A DNA stretch of 64,000 nt, from the NCBI RefSeq assembly GCF_019457615.1, contig NZ_CP080414.1, forward strand, positions 804,501-868,500, given 5' to 3'. This DNA comes from Shewanella zhangzhouensis. Its GTDB lineage: Bacteria > Pseudomonadota > Gammaproteobacteria > Enterobacterales > Shewanellaceae. The translations under genes were made by a program, and so were the position numbers. Positions 25,001 to 33,294 of this stretch are shown here, one piece after another; within the stretch, counting starts at the first letter, position 1; each line of letters begins with the position of its first letter. The notes under the pieces are model-generated. The model was given only the letters and a program-made list of their open reading frames with translations. It was not told the DNA's origin and made no database searches.

Positions 25001-27113
25001 ACTGGAAGGTACTTTCGATAAGGGTAACCTGCTGGTGTACGTGGGTAAGGACTACAACGGTAACGGTCAGGCAGATCCCTTCGAGGAACTGCTGTGTGTG
25101 TCAAACCACATCCAGTACAACAACTTCTGTAACATCAATGAACCGGAAGAAGGTCAGTACTGGGCCGTGTTCTACAACAACCGCAAGGGCAGTGCACAGA
25201 ACAACTACCATAACTTCCCGGAAGAGACTTTCCAGTATGCCACTACCGTGGTGACCGATGAGCTGGCCGCTGGCATGAGCATCGATGTCCCTGCCAGCAA
25301 CGGCAAGGATGCGGTGGATGTACAGGTAAACTGGAACATGCCTGAAATGCAAACAGGGGATATCTACTACTCCCTGATCGATTTCGGCACGTCTGACATC
25401 AATGCCGGTAATATTGGTAAGACTGCGTTCAAACTGATCCGCGGTAATGACGATGTGAGCCTGGATGCGCCGCAAACCGGTGCCAAAGAAGGCGATGTGA
25501 TTCCGTTCACTTTCACCGTGTTGCCCAATGACTCGGGTGCTGACCGCGCCTTTACCATTGCCGCAGACGTACCGGCCGATCTGAGCCTGGATGTTGAAGA
25601 TGTACTGACGTCTTCCAGCACCATGGTGACTGACATCAAACTGGAAAATGGCAAGCTGACCATCAGTGGTGTGCAGCCTGACACCAGTGAGCTGTCGCCT
25701 TCTTACAAGGTGTCCACAAACGTGGAAGACGCCATGTGCCGCACCCCGGACTTTGGTAACAAGAATCCGGGCGGCTATGTGAACCTGGAAGAGTTCCGTA
25801 TCTATCCTATGTTCAGCGGTTTCGCTCCGGTGGAATACGACGCCAATGGCCGTGCCCTCAATGGTAAGGACAACAGCATCCTGACCCGTAACGGTGTGGT
25901 ATTGCCAATCGATCTGATTTTCGGTGGCCGTTATGATTCCTTCCATCTGTACAATAACGCCGACAACCTAAACTCTGGCAAGCAGAACGCGCTGGATATC
26001 CGTGCCCATGGCACTGTGTCACTGTGGGAAGGTCAACCCTTCTTCTTCCCATACCATGACATCTTCCCTTACCTGAGCTTCCCATACGAAAGCATTGGTA
26101 TGCTGTGGCGTGGTTATGGTCTCAGCGCAGCGTCGACCAAAGCCATCATGGCGACTCCGCTGATTAACAGTTTGCAGGAGCGCGCCGGTATCAGTATCGC
26201 CAGCACCCAAACCGGTTGGGGTATCCTGGAGTACGATAACGCCCGTTCATATCTGCCAGCAGGTCGCGATGCAAACCGTGTCTACCAGTGGGATGAAATG
26301 ACCGACAGATTCGACTTCGAGCTTATCTTCAACGTAAACACCCGCTTTGGTGACGGTGAATACGAGATGATGATGGCCTACGACAATATCGACTTCGGCA
26401 ACGAAGATGGTCGTGGTTCTATCGGCCTGCAGGGTTTCCGTGGTGGTATCTACAGTCACGGTCCGCTGGAAGGTTATCGTGGAGAGCAGTTTGCCTTTGA
26501 TGACCTCGACCAGAAACTCAAGAATGGTCTGGTGATCTGTTATGACTACCAGGGTCCTGAATCGTCGCAGTTCGAAGTGACTGCCTGGACCAAGGTCAAA
26601 CCAAGCGCTGCCGGTAAGACACTGAGCTTTAACGCTGTCAGCCAGGTTGAAGGCATGGCCGATATCGAAATCAACCACGATGTTGTTGTACCGGGCAATA
26701 TCACCCTGGGCGCCATTGCCGACCAGAGCGTGAACGAAAACACAACTCTGGAAGGTATCGAAGTGCTCTTCGCCGATGAGCAAAACAGCGTGAACCAGAT
26801 TACTGTGACCGGTGAACACATCACTGCCACCGTATCCGGTAACAGCTCCGGCAGCACCATCAGCATCACTCCGGAAAAAGATTTCCATGGTGAAGTGGAA
26901 GTGACTGTGACTGTAAGCGACGTGGAAAACCCAAGTGATGCGGCTTCCACCAGCTTTATGCTGACCGTAGTTTCTGACGGTGTTGAGCCTCAGCCTCCAG
27001 TGACGACTCAGCCTGAAACCCCTGCCAGCACCTCTGGTGGTGGCAGCACAGGTCCTCTGGCACTGATGATGTTGCTTGCTCTGGGTCTGCGTCGTCGCTT
27101 CCTGTCCAAGTAA
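22002..27113 (+). CDS. Large secreted subtilisin-like protease with GlyGly-CTERM anchor
   Basis: The 1703-residue S8-family protease has a signal peptide, an I9-type inhibitor propeptide (about residues 85-195) and a split catalytic domain with Asp229 (GIVDTGVN), His307 (GHGSHV) and Ser688 (GTSMASPHVAG). A PA-like insert with cysteines lies between His and Ser. Long beta-rich regions follow, with a final cadherin/Ig-like repeat near residues 1566-1655. The C-terminus has a Gly/Ser linker, a short hydrophobic stretch and RRRF, the GlyGly-CTERM signal processed by rhombosortase. It starts at TTG with GGAG upstream. It probably degrades proteins outside the cell or at its surface. High codon bias suggests strong expression. 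Confidence 0.92.
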   Translation: MKLNLVTSAVVATLYGAGSMYAAASLNVIEQHKLEPLKLSTEQIAQLQSGSPVTEDSLGQGEGLNIQITPQSRRFEYEEGLSGEHVYIVTLRDKPLANSGVGIQARSAKGGKGKLFVAGKPVSNEVAAYRSKLLSKQNDVLAAASAVVGQREVRAQFTNAVNGFSMAMTQDEAKRMSEVAGVATVRRAKTYELLSDAGPELIQANKIWDGSVTQSVPYKGEKVIVGIVDTGVNTDHASFADIGGDGYDHTNPWGAGNYVGDCAKDGFETLCNDKLIGVRSYPVITDNFTSGVFGDTRPAVGEDYQGHGSHVASTAAGNVLNDVPFSTPTADAVSDGAIIKEGLFPRISGVAPHANIVSYQVCHPSNDVAEFRGCPGEALIAGIEDAISDGVDVINFSIGGQDSHPWSDDVELAFLAAREAGISVAAAAGNSGQPVGYKEYFGAIDHASPWLMNVAATTHDREVVVETKLTDPMGGSEAPRWSEIVGGAINDTPVTGMVVQAKNFGDEYCGTPFPEGTFDLQDSGGNPVDVIVVCKRNSLTDPNGIARTAKADNVKAGGADGMIMYNYANNDPLVSLAKYSVPSIHITKEEWDGRWDNGMSGYGLSDWLAKGTDHMLTIGNTRIERELNPENADWLAAFSSRGPSSSTPEALIPAVAAPGVDIYAAFADEHPFTAAPGSGDYAFLSGTSMASPHVAGAMALLKQAQPSWTATEIQSALAMTAENKVQYRRLNEATGDIELASTYRAGTGRINVANAVQAGLIMDETADNFRAADPLNGGAVHKLNIPQLVNFSCKPKCQWIRTVKATKDGSWSVTHDDVVNWAFDSRSQSAQNGVNIKVSPSEFTLAAGETQTIVIEASIMDTQDWFSNAEVELHSNLIFSETSGKAPEAHWPVVFKYDMNDMPARLAATAHRNEGNAVLKGINLPEGDNIHGRIFNPVKADVQTLVLPKDNDGNFPWSSNADMTVPMEERLDEATATVMIDVPANARRLIVESLGTTESPLEGTFDKGNLLVYVGKDYNGNGQADPFEELLCVSNHIQYNNFCNINEPEEGQYWAVFYNNRKGSAQNNYHNFPEETFQYATTVVTDELAAGMSIDVPASNGKDAVDVQVNWNMPEMQTGDIYYSLIDFGTSDINAGNIGKTAFKLIRGNDDVSLDAPQTGAKEGDVIPFTFTVLPNDSGADRAFTIAADVPADLSLDVEDVLTSSSTMVTDIKLENGKLTISGVQPDTSELSPSYKVSTNVEDAMCRTPDFGNKNPGGYVNLEEFRIYPMFSGFAPVEYDANGRALNGKDNSILTRNGVVLPIDLIFGGRYDSFHLYNNADNLNSGKQNALDIRAHGTVSLWEGQPFFFPYHDIFPYLSFPYESIGMLWRGYGLSAASTKAIMATPLINSLQERAGISIASTQTGWGILEYDNARSYLPAGRDANRVYQWDEMTDRFDFELIFNVNTRFGDGEYEMMMAYDNIDFGNEDGRGSIGLQGFRGGIYSHGPLEGYRGEQFAFDDLDQKLKNGLVICYDYQGPESSQFEVTAWTKVKPSAAGKTLSFNAVSQVEGMADIEINHDVVVPGNITLGAIADQSVNENTTLEGIEVLFADEQNSVNQITVTGEHITATVSGNSSGSTISITPEKDFHGEVEVTVTVSDVENPSDAASTSFMLTVVSDGVEPQPPVTTQPETPASTSGGGSTGPLALMMLLALGLRRRFLSK

Positions 27114-27152
27114 TTGATACAGAAAGAGACCGACTGCCCATCGTGCAGTTAA

Positions 27153-27182
27153 GGCCCGGGAGACGAAATTCGTGCCCGGGCC
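27153..27182 (+). other. Inverted repeat after the subtilase gene
   Basis: GGCCCGGG and CCCGGGCC flank a 14-base spacer. It sits just ahead of the main terminator and may add a stabilising 3' hairpin to the long protease mRNA. Confidence 0.5.
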
Positions 27183-27192
27183 AGCAAAAACC

Positions 27193-27221
27193 AAAACCAC
27201 CGCAGCTGCGGTGGTTTTTTT
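27193..27221 (+). terminator. Rho-independent terminator after the subtilase gene
   Basis: AAAACCACCGCAG pairs perfectly with CTGCGGTGGTTTT, followed by more T residues. Confidence 0.92.
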
Positions 27222-27287
27222 ATGTCAACTTGGTGTCACAAAGATGTCATACTCTGATGCCATCGCATTCGGGGAAAACTCAAGGCT

Positions 27288-28433
27288 ATGTGGCAGATTT
27301 TCGTGCGTTTTTTCATGCTGGGATTGACCAGCTTCGGTGGGCCTGCGGCCCATATCGGTTATTTCAGGCAGACTTTCGTCAGCGAACTCAATTGGGTCGA
27401 TGAAAAGCGGTTCGGTGCCCTGGTGGCATTGTCGCAATTTTTGCCCGGGCCAGGTTCCAGCCAACTGGGGTTTGCCATAGGACTCACCCGCGGTGGGCTT
27501 GGCGGTGCTCTGGCTGCCTTTGTCGGCTTTACCCTGCCATCGGCCATGTTGATGTATCTGCTGGCCGTGACCAGTGCCAATCTGTTGGGGCAGTCCTGGT
27601 TCGACGGCCTCATTCACGGGCTTAAACTGCTTGCCGTGGTGGTGGTGATGGATGCCTGTTTGGGTATGTTCCGCCAGTTTTGCCAGCATGCGGCAGCGAG
27701 ACTGATTATGGCTGCCAGTACGATAGCGCTGCTGCTTTTCGGGCTCAGTTGGGTGCAGTTTGGGGTACTGGCGCTGGCCGCTGTGGTGGGAGTTGTTTAC
27801 TTGTCTCCATCCGGCGGGTCTGGCGGTAAGCTCGCCGGCATAGGCTGGGGCTGGCTGCTTGCCTTTACCTTGCTCCTTGGTGGCGCCTTTTATGGGGTTT
27901 CAGCCTTCAGCGGCGGCAGTGAGGCGTGGATTGCAGCAGTGAACTTTCAGGCCGGCTCCCTGGTGTTCGGTGGTGGCCATGTGGTGTTGCCGCTGCTGGA
28001 AGGACATTTTGGCGAGCTGATGTCGCCGGACCGGTTTTTGACCGGCTATGCAGCCGCTCAGGCCATTCCCGGCCCCATGTTTACCCTGGCGACCTTTTTG
28101 GGCGCCGATGTGGCCACCGGGGATGCTGTGGCAGGGGCGTTGATTGCGACCCTGGCTATCTTTCTGCCTGGCTTTTTATTGCTGCTGGCGTTTCTTCCCG
28201 CATGGGAGGGACTGAGTCAACGCCCCAGGGTGGCGGGTGCGGTCGCGGGCGTCAATGCCGCTGTGGTGGGGCTGCTGCTCAGTGCGCTCTACCAGCCGAT
28301 TTGGCTCTCTGCTGTGGTGGGCCCCATGGACATGGCGCTGGTGGTTGTCGGTTTCGCAGCGCTGAAGGTGCTCAGGTTGCCCATTCTGGCGCTGGTGGCA
28401 GGCTTTGCGCTGATTGGCGGGATTTGGCTGTAA
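27288..28433 (+). CDS. chrA: Chromate transporter (CHR family, two-domain)
   Basis: The 381-residue membrane protein has two homologous CHR halves. The first carries FGGPAAHIGYFRQTF and LSQFLPGPGSSQLGFAIG; the second has FGGGHVVLPLLEGHFGEL and AAQAIPGPMFTLATF. These paired signatures define ChrA-type transporters, which export chromate and may also move sulfate-like anions. About ten to twelve hydrophobic segments are visible. No chrB or other metal-resistance gene is adjacent, so a general anion role is possible. The gene stands alone, with strong terminators on both sides. Confidence 0.9.
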   Translation: MWQIFVRFFMLGLTSFGGPAAHIGYFRQTFVSELNWVDEKRFGALVALSQFLPGPGSSQLGFAIGLTRGGLGGALAAFVGFTLPSAMLMYLLAVTSANLLGQSWFDGLIHGLKLLAVVVVMDACLGMFRQFCQHAAARLIMAASTIALLLFGLSWVQFGVLALAAVVGVVYLSPSGGSGGKLAGIGWGWLLAFTLLLGGAFYGVSAFSGGSEAWIAAVNFQAGSLVFGGGHVVLPLLEGHFGELMSPDRFLTGYAAAQAIPGPMFTLATFLGADVATGDAVAGALIATLAIFLPGFLLLLAFLPAWEGLSQRPRVAGAVAGVNAAVVGLLLSALYQPIWLSAVVGPMDMALVVVGFAALKVLRLPILALVAGFALIGGIWL

Positions 28434-28452
28434 CGGATGGATTAACCGCAAT

Positions 28453-28482
28453 AAAAAACCAGCGCATTGGCGCTGGTTTTTT
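28453..28482. terminator. Bidirectional terminator between chrA and the LpoB-like gene
   Basis: AAAAAACCAGCGC / GCGCTGGTTTTTT with an ATTG loop has A and T runs on both flanks. Confidence 0.92.
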
Positions 28483-28514
28483 TATTTTCAGATTTTGTCT
28501 TACCAGACAGGCAA

Positions 28515-29108
28515 TTACATGCCGAGGAATGACTTGGACTTGGTCTTGCGGATTTCTTTTTCGTCGGACCATTCGATGAGACCGGTTTCCAAATCCATCA
28601 GACGCATGGTCATCTTGTAGTACACATCCTTGGTGCTGCCTTCCTGTTTCACAATGCTGGACAGGTTGCCGTAGAGCATGTACTGCGCGCCGATTTGGCG
28701 GCCAAAACGGATGGCGGTTGATGGGTCAACCATACCAGAGTTGTTTTGGTAATCCAGCTGCTTACGAACGGCGTCCACCTTGGTCATATCGATAAAGCGG
28801 AACTTGCCGGAGCGTAGCAGCTTGTTGCTGATGGAGTCGGTCACCGACTCGGTATCTATGTGCTCTGAGGTTTTGTTTTTGATTTTGTCCACGAAGATGA
28901 TGGGACGCTGTTTGGCAGTCATGGCCACCACAGGCGGGAAGGTCAGCATGCTGTCCACCATCTTGGAGGTGATGGCCTGCAGATCGGTGGAACCGAAGTT
29001 CTCATTCACCGTTTCCACTTCGGTGGCGTCTCCGTACTCAACCTTGGATTGACAGGCGCCCAGGCCAAGGGACGCTGCCAGGATGAAAATCAGTTTGAAG
29101 TGTTTCAT
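28515..29108 (-). CDS. LpoB-like penicillin-binding protein activator lipoprotein
   Basis: The 197-residue product has a lipobox (LGLGACQS, Cys near residue 17) and the fold of LpoB, the outer-membrane lipoprotein that activates PBP1b in E. coli. Family-like pieces are RPIIFVDKIKNKTSEHIDT, RSGKFRFIDMTKVDAVRKQ and AQYMLYGNLSSIV. The start at 29108 is two bases after the upstream COG3014-type gene stop, with GGAA at about seven bases; an ATG four codons earlier lies inside that gene's coding end. The tight coupling to a second lipoprotein suggests the two act together on the cell wall. Confidence 0.87.
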   Translation of the reverse strand: MKHFKLIFILAASLGLGACQSKVEYGDATEVETVNENFGSTDLQAITSKMVDSMLTFPPVVAMTAKQRPIIFVDKIKNKTSEHIDTESVTDSISNKLLRSGKFRFIDMTKVDAVRKQLDYQNNSGMVDPSTAIRFGRQIGAQYMLYGNLSSIVKQEGSTKDVYYKMTMRLMDLETGLIEWSDEKEIRKTKSKSFLGM

Positions 29109-29110
29109 AG

Positions 29111-30490
29111 TCAGTTCCATTTACTTTTGATGTTGATTGAATAAAAGCGGATGTTGCTGCCCGTGTCAATCGCCCATACCAGGGTAGTCTGTCCGGGACG
29201 TATCTCTATGTTCCTGCTGGCATTGCCAAGGGTAACACTGTAATCGCCCTCAGGTAAAAACCGGCGGCCCATCTGGGCCTGTTTTGGCAGGGTCAGCCAG
29301 CTGCGTAAATCGGCCTGTTCGCTTAACACATTAAAAATCTGCATGGCCACGGCGGCGCCATCAAACTCGTCCCGGCGTTTTTTGCTTTGGCTTTCCACAC
29401 TGCGGGTTAACTCTGATTTGGCATAGACCCGGGCCGCCTGACGAATGAGCAGTGCGGGCAAGTCTTCTTTAAGCGCGTTGATGGCGAGTGCGTCCATGTT
29501 GGCGATGGTTGCCGGCTGCAGGGGCGCATCCAGCCCCGTCAGGCTAAGGGGCGCTGGCGCCGGACCACTGCTGCCATAGGTTGGCAGCGATACGGTTTGC
29601 CAGTTTCCGTTGATGGTAAAGGGGACCGTGAGTGGCTGCTTGGCTAACACGAAATTCCGCTCCAGCAGCAGTACCAGCTGGCCGTCCCGTTGGCCGGGCA
29701 GTATGGCGTCGCCGAACCTGTCTTTGAATTCCTCATACTGGGGCATGGCGAGCTTTTTGGCCAAGCGCACCAGATCCTGCTCCAGGTATGGATTGCCCGG
29801 GAAGATTTGCGCTGCCTTGCGATAATCGATAAAGGCGTCGTTTTCTTCCCCCAGGAGCTCATGGATTAGGCCAGTGGTGTAGTAGCTGTAGGCATTTAAG
29901 AAAGAACTGGTAACCGTTCCAGCCTGCTGTTCGAGGCGGTTTATTTCACTGTCCACAGTGCCATTGGCCATGGCCTTGACCGACTCTTTGGATTTTTCAT
30001 AGCGCTTTTGCTCCAGCGCCTGTAATTCATTGGCCCGGCGCACCTCCACCAGAGCGCCTTCAAAGTCGTTCTGCATCAGGTAATTGAGCGCCTGATACTG
30101 GTGAACCATCACCCGCTCAAATCCCGGGCCACGGTAGGGAATAACATTATCATTCAATACCAGACTGCCGGCGTTGGCGCCGAGGTTGTTGAGGCTGACG
30201 GTGGCCTGGTCATCGAATTTGGCATAGGTCGCAATGGCACTTCGGTAATAATCCTGGCTTGCTTTAAAGTCGCCACCGACCTGTGCGACCCGTCCCGCTT
30301 CCTGCGCATAAAGCAGGCCGTCTTTGCCGCTGAGCTCTGTGCTTAATTGTGCCAGCGGTGACAGGGGCGTCGGGCCCGAAAGCGCTTGCTTAACCTGTGT
30401 CATCTGCGCTGGATAACTCATAAAGAAGCCGCCCATGGCGCAGCCGCCAAGGAAGAGCGCTGTTATGAGTACTGCCGAGCGTTGGCTCAC
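29111..30490 (-). CDS. COG3014-type lipoprotein with helical repeats
   Basis: The 459-residue product begins with a lipobox (LFLGGCAMG, Cys near residue 15) and has a TPR-like helical region (AGRVAQVGGDFKASQDYYRS, HQYQALNYLMQNDFEGALVE, YYTTGLIHELLGEENDAFID). A C-terminal beta domain follows. It matches the uncharacterised COG3014 family. The GTG start at 30490 overlaps the deformylase stop in a GTGA junction and has GGGAG nine bases upstream; longer in-frame starts would run antisense-like through the deformylase gene and lack a signal peptide. Its partner gene is the LpoB-like lipoprotein, so an outer-membrane cell-wall role is inferred. Confidence 0.85.
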   Translation of the reverse strand: MSQRSAVLITALFLGGCAMGGFFMSYPAQMTQVKQALSGPTPLSPLAQLSTELSGKDGLLYAQEAGRVAQVGGDFKASQDYYRSAIATYAKFDDQATVSLNNLGANAGSLVLNDNVIPYRGPGFERVMVHQYQALNYLMQNDFEGALVEVRRANELQALEQKRYEKSKESVKAMANGTVDSEINRLEQQAGTVTSSFLNAYSYYTTGLIHELLGEENDAFIDYRKAAQIFPGNPYLEQDLVRLAKKLAMPQYEEFKDRFGDAILPGQRDGQLVLLLERNFVLAKQPLTVPFTINGNWQTVSLPTYGSSGPAPAPLSLTGLDAPLQPATIANMDALAINALKEDLPALLIRQAARVYAKSELTRSVESQSKKRRDEFDGAAVAMQIFNVLSEQADLRSWLTLPKQAQMGRRFLPEGDYSVTLGNASRNIEIRPGQTTLVWAIDTGSNIRFYSINIKSKWN

Positions 30491-31011
30491 AGTAGTGTCT
30501 CTCCCGAAGCCGCTGCGCGCTCCTGTGACGCCATGGTGACGCGCTCCAGCAGGGTGATGCCATTGAGGTGATCCAGCTCGTGCTGAAAAATCCGTGCGAT
30601 AAAGCCGGTAAGACGACCGGAGTGGGTACGGCCCTGCAAGTCTTGCCACTGGGCATCGACCCAGAGATGGCGCGCGATGGCCAGCCGTTTTCCCGGCACC
30701 GACAGACAGCCTTCTTCACCCAGCTCCCATTCTGACGAACCCGACAGCAGCACAGGATTGACCATCACCACAGGCTCCATCAGGGGTGCATCGGGATAAC
30801 GCTCGTTGGGGCGGGATGCGACGATGAAAAGCCGCTGACTCTCGCCACTCTGCGGCGCGGCTATGCCCACACCTTTGGCCTGCAACATGGTGGCCATCAG
30901 GGTTTGCGCGAGCCTATCCAGATTGGCGTCAAACACAGTGACAGGTGCAGCTTTTTGATAGAGCACCGGGTCTCCTGTGATGACGATGGGGGCGGTTTGG
31001 ATGCTGGCCAT
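30487..31011 (-). CDS. Peptide deformylase (second type)
   Basis: The 174-residue metalloenzyme removes the formyl group from N-terminal methionine. All three family motifs are present: GVGIAAPQSG, EEGCLSVPG with the metal-binding cysteine, and QHELDHLNG with the two histidines and catalytic glutamate. The canonical def gene normally sits beside fmt, which is not in this window, so this is probably an additional copy. It is the first gene of an operon with a COG3014-type lipoprotein and an LpoB-like protein; the coupling to lipoprotein genes is odd for a translation enzyme. Confidence 0.9.
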   Translation of the reverse strand: MASIQTAPIVITGDPVLYQKAAPVTVFDANLDRLAQTLMATMLQAKGVGIAAPQSGESQRLFIVASRPNERYPDAPLMEPVVMVNPVLLSGSSEWELGEEGCLSVPGKRLAIARHLWVDAQWQDLQGRTHSGRLTGFIARIFQHELDHLNGITLLERVTMASQERAAASGETLL

Positions 31012-31038
31012 GAAATTCCCTGTTCTTGTGGCGAATAC

Positions 31039-31263
31039 TCAGTAGTGGGGCGGCGGCGTTTCTTCCGCCTGGGTCGCGATATTGCTCGGTTCCATCGCTT
31101 TAAGCTTACTCACCAGCATTTGAATCGCGTGAGTTTGCTTGGCAACAATGTCGTTGAGCTTAATGACTTCCTGATTCAGCTCTTCCACCGTCATCTCGTT
31201 GAAAGCGAGCTTGGTTTGCAGCTCTTCGATTTGCTGTTGCATTGCCTGTATATCTGTTTGCAT
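31039..31263 (-). CDS. slyX: SlyX family protein
   Basis: The 74-residue protein is a short coiled coil with heptads from residue 4 to 55 (QQIEELQTKLAFNEMTVEEL, then NQEVIKLNDIVAKQ) and the PPPHY C-terminus typical of SlyX. The function is not known; in Enterobacteria slyX lies beside an FKBP isomerase gene, and here an FKBP gene is two genes away. Its ATG is three bases after the stop of the beta-propeller lipoprotein, with GAGG upstream, so the two are cotranscribed. Confidence 0.88.
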   Translation of the reverse strand: MQTDIQAMQQQIEELQTKLAFNEMTVEELNQEVIKLNDIVAKQTHAIQMLVSKLKAMEPSNIATQAEETPPPHY

Positions 31264-31265
31264 TG

Positions 31266-32243
31266 TTACCTCGTTGACCAGTATTCCACTCTGCCACTGC
31301 TGCTGATGCTGGCAACAGGTGTTTGTGGCAGGCCGGTTTCGGCCACTGAGTATACAACGGCACCTTTATTTTGCGGTCGATTGGAGAGACTCACCTGCCA
31401 GCGACCGGTTACTTTTCCATCTTTTGTTTGCCAGCGCAGTACTTCCCTAAAGGGGGTGCCTGTTAGCAATGCCGCATTGTTGTGGCTGAATCGGGCCGCA
31501 GAAAAGGTCATGGTGCGCTGCTTTATCCGTAATTCACTGATGACTTTGCCGGATTGGCTGGCAAAAATGCGGGCATCGGCCTTGGCATCGGCGGCGAATG
31601 CCAGCTCACCGTTTGAGGACAGCGCCACAGCCAGTACCCGGGCATCAAACTGCAGGGTTTGCAATGGCTGTCCGGTATCGGCCTGCCAGAGAATGGCCTG
31701 ATAGTCGTTGCCCCCGCTGAGTGCCAACTTGCCATCGGCTGACAGCGCCACGCTGTTGACCTTCTCGCTGTGTCCAAGGAATCGGATAAGTTTGGTTTGG
31801 CCGGCCACGAGCGACATCACAGAGCCATCGGCGAGTCCTATCAAGAGACCTCCGCCATCGGAGAGCGCCAGCGCCTGCCCCACCGAAGGCAGTGACCAAA
31901 GCCCCACCTGAGAACCGTCATCTATCCTCCACAGTGCAACTGAATCCCGGCTTAATGAGGCTGCATAAACGCCGTTGTCCGACAGGGCAAGGGCGATGGA
32001 CTCGTTACTGGTAGGTCCGTGTTGCCATCTGTGTTTGAGGGTTTTGGGAGAGAGCTGCCACAGCTCAACACCACCGGACTCGGTGCTGATGAGTGCCATG
32101 CCGGCGTCCTGGCTCAGGGTTGCGCCATAACTGGGGGCGTCACTGAGTACCAACACCCCATCGGCTTGCTTCGGGGAACAGCCCGATAAGAGCACTAAAA
32201 CCAGTGCCAGCCACAGATTACATAGGTTGAACTTATTCCACAT
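31266..32243 (-). CDS. WD40-like beta-propeller lipoprotein
   Basis: The 325-residue product has a lipobox (LVLLSGCSP, Cys near residue 22) followed by about six or seven WD40-like blades of about 40 residues. Repeated motifs include ALSDNGVYAASLSRDSVALW, GHSEKVNSVALSADGKLALS and VALSSNGELAFAADA. Such propellers are protein-binding platforms. It is likely anchored in the envelope. It forms an operon with slyX and is divergent from an FKBP isomerase gene. I do not recognise a named function. Confidence 0.85.
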   Translation of the reverse strand: MWNKFNLCNLWLALVLVLLSGCSPKQADGVLVLSDAPSYGATLSQDAGMALISTESGGVELWQLSPKTLKHRWQHGPTSNESIALALSDNGVYAASLSRDSVALWRIDDGSQVGLWSLPSVGQALALSDGGGLLIGLADGSVMSLVAGQTKLIRFLGHSEKVNSVALSADGKLALSGGNDYQAILWQADTGQPLQTLQFDARVLAVALSSNGELAFAADAKADARIFASQSGKVISELRIKQRTMTFSAARFSHNNAALLTGTPFREVLRWQTKDGKVTGRWQVSLSNRPQNKGAVVYSVAETGLPQTPVASISSSGRVEYWSTR

Positions 32244-32388
32244 GCCCAGGTCTCATTGCTGTCTGTATTTCCGGACAGCCCCCGCTTGGTGCTGCCCATG
32301 GCATAAGCTTAGTAACTAGTATAAAGTGGGGCGGTTTGATGAATAACAAAGGTTATTGTAACCACTTGAGGACGCTAAGGAAGCTTCA

Positions 32389-33153
32389 ATGAAATCTATT
32401 TATAAATACTCTCTGGTCGCCCTGGCCGTAGTAGGTTTAACTGCCTGTAATAAAGAAGAAAAAGCAGCAGAAGTTGCACCAGCTGTTTCCCTGACCACTG
32501 AGGCCCAGAAAGAAGCATACAGTGTTGGCGCTTCCATCGGCAGCTACATGTCAGGTCACATCAAGGAGCAGGAAGCCCTCGGCCTGCCAGCGGATCGCAC
32601 CCTGATTGTTGAAGGTTTTGCCAACGGCCTGAACGGTGCCCTGAAGCTGACCGAAGAAGAAATGCAGACAGTGCTGCAGAATCTGGACAAGAAGCTGAAC
32701 GACAAGCGCGTTGCTCAGGCTGAAGCGCTGGCCGCCAAAAATCTGGAAGACGGTAAAAAGTTCCAGGAAACCAACAAGGCCAAAGAAGGCGTTACCACTA
32801 CCGAGTCTGGTCTCCAGTACGAAGTATTGGTTGCCGCTGAAGGCGACAAGCCAGCCGCTGAAGATGTGGTTGAAGTGCACTATGCCGGTACCCTGATCGA
32901 TGGCACGCCATTTGATAGCTCATACGACCGTGGCCAGACCGCCAAATTCCCCCTGAATCGTGTTATCGCCGGTTGGACCGAAGGCGTGCAGCTGATGTCT
33001 GTGGGTTCCAAGTACCGCTTCGTGATCCCCGCTGAGCTGGCCTACGGTGAGCGTGACAATGGCACTATCCCTGCCAACTCGACTCTGGTATTTGAGGTTG
33101 AACTGGTGTCCATCGAAAAAGCCGCACCTGCCGAAGCTGCTCCTGCGCAATAA
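32389..33153 (+). CDS. FKBP-type peptidyl-prolyl isomerase, FkpA/Mip-like
   Basis: The 254-residue protein has an N-terminal lipobox-like signal (VVGLTACNKEE, Cys near residue 20), a helical dimerisation domain (about residues 35-130) and a C-terminal FKBP domain (about 140-245). The active-site motifs are VEVHYAGTLIDGTPFDSSYD, VIAGWTEGVQLM and IPAELAYGERD. It should help fold envelope proteins by catalysing proline isomerisation. It could be lipid-anchored rather than soluble like E. coli FkpA. Strong codon bias suggests high expression. It is monocistronic with a terminator. Confidence 0.93.
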   Translation: MKSIYKYSLVALAVVGLTACNKEEKAAEVAPAVSLTTEAQKEAYSVGASIGSYMSGHIKEQEALGLPADRTLIVEGFANGLNGALKLTEEEMQTVLQNLDKKLNDKRVAQAEALAAKNLEDGKKFQETNKAKEGVTTTESGLQYEVLVAAEGDKPAAEDVVEVHYAGTLIDGTPFDSSYDRGQTAKFPLNRVIAGWTEGVQLMSVGSKYRFVIPAELAYGERDNGTIPANSTLVFEVELVSIEKAAPAEAAPAQ

Positions 33154-33169
33154 TCCGGAATGCTTTGGT

Positions 33170-33198
33170 AAAAGACGCCCCCAGGGCGTCTTTTTTTT
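33170..33198 (+). terminator. Rho-independent terminator after the FKBP gene
   Basis: AAAAGACGCC(C) / GGGCGTCTTTT with a short loop and eight T residues. Confidence 0.92.
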
Positions 33199-33294
33199 GG
33201 TGCAAATCCACGCAGAATATCAGTAAAGTGACTGAGCAAGATTTTGAATTTGGTGCAATAATAACAACTCGCCGAATCGCGTTCTGGAGTACCA

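Noticed and set aside
26247..27200. 317-codon frame opposite the end of the subtilase
   Set aside because: The plus-strand protein continues through to its GlyGly-CTERM signal; the antisense frame has no ribosome site or domain.
30491..30649. N-terminal extension of the COG3014-type lipoprotein
   Set aside because: The extension overlaps the deformylase gene in another frame and lacks a signal peptide; the GTG at 30490 gives a proper lipobox.
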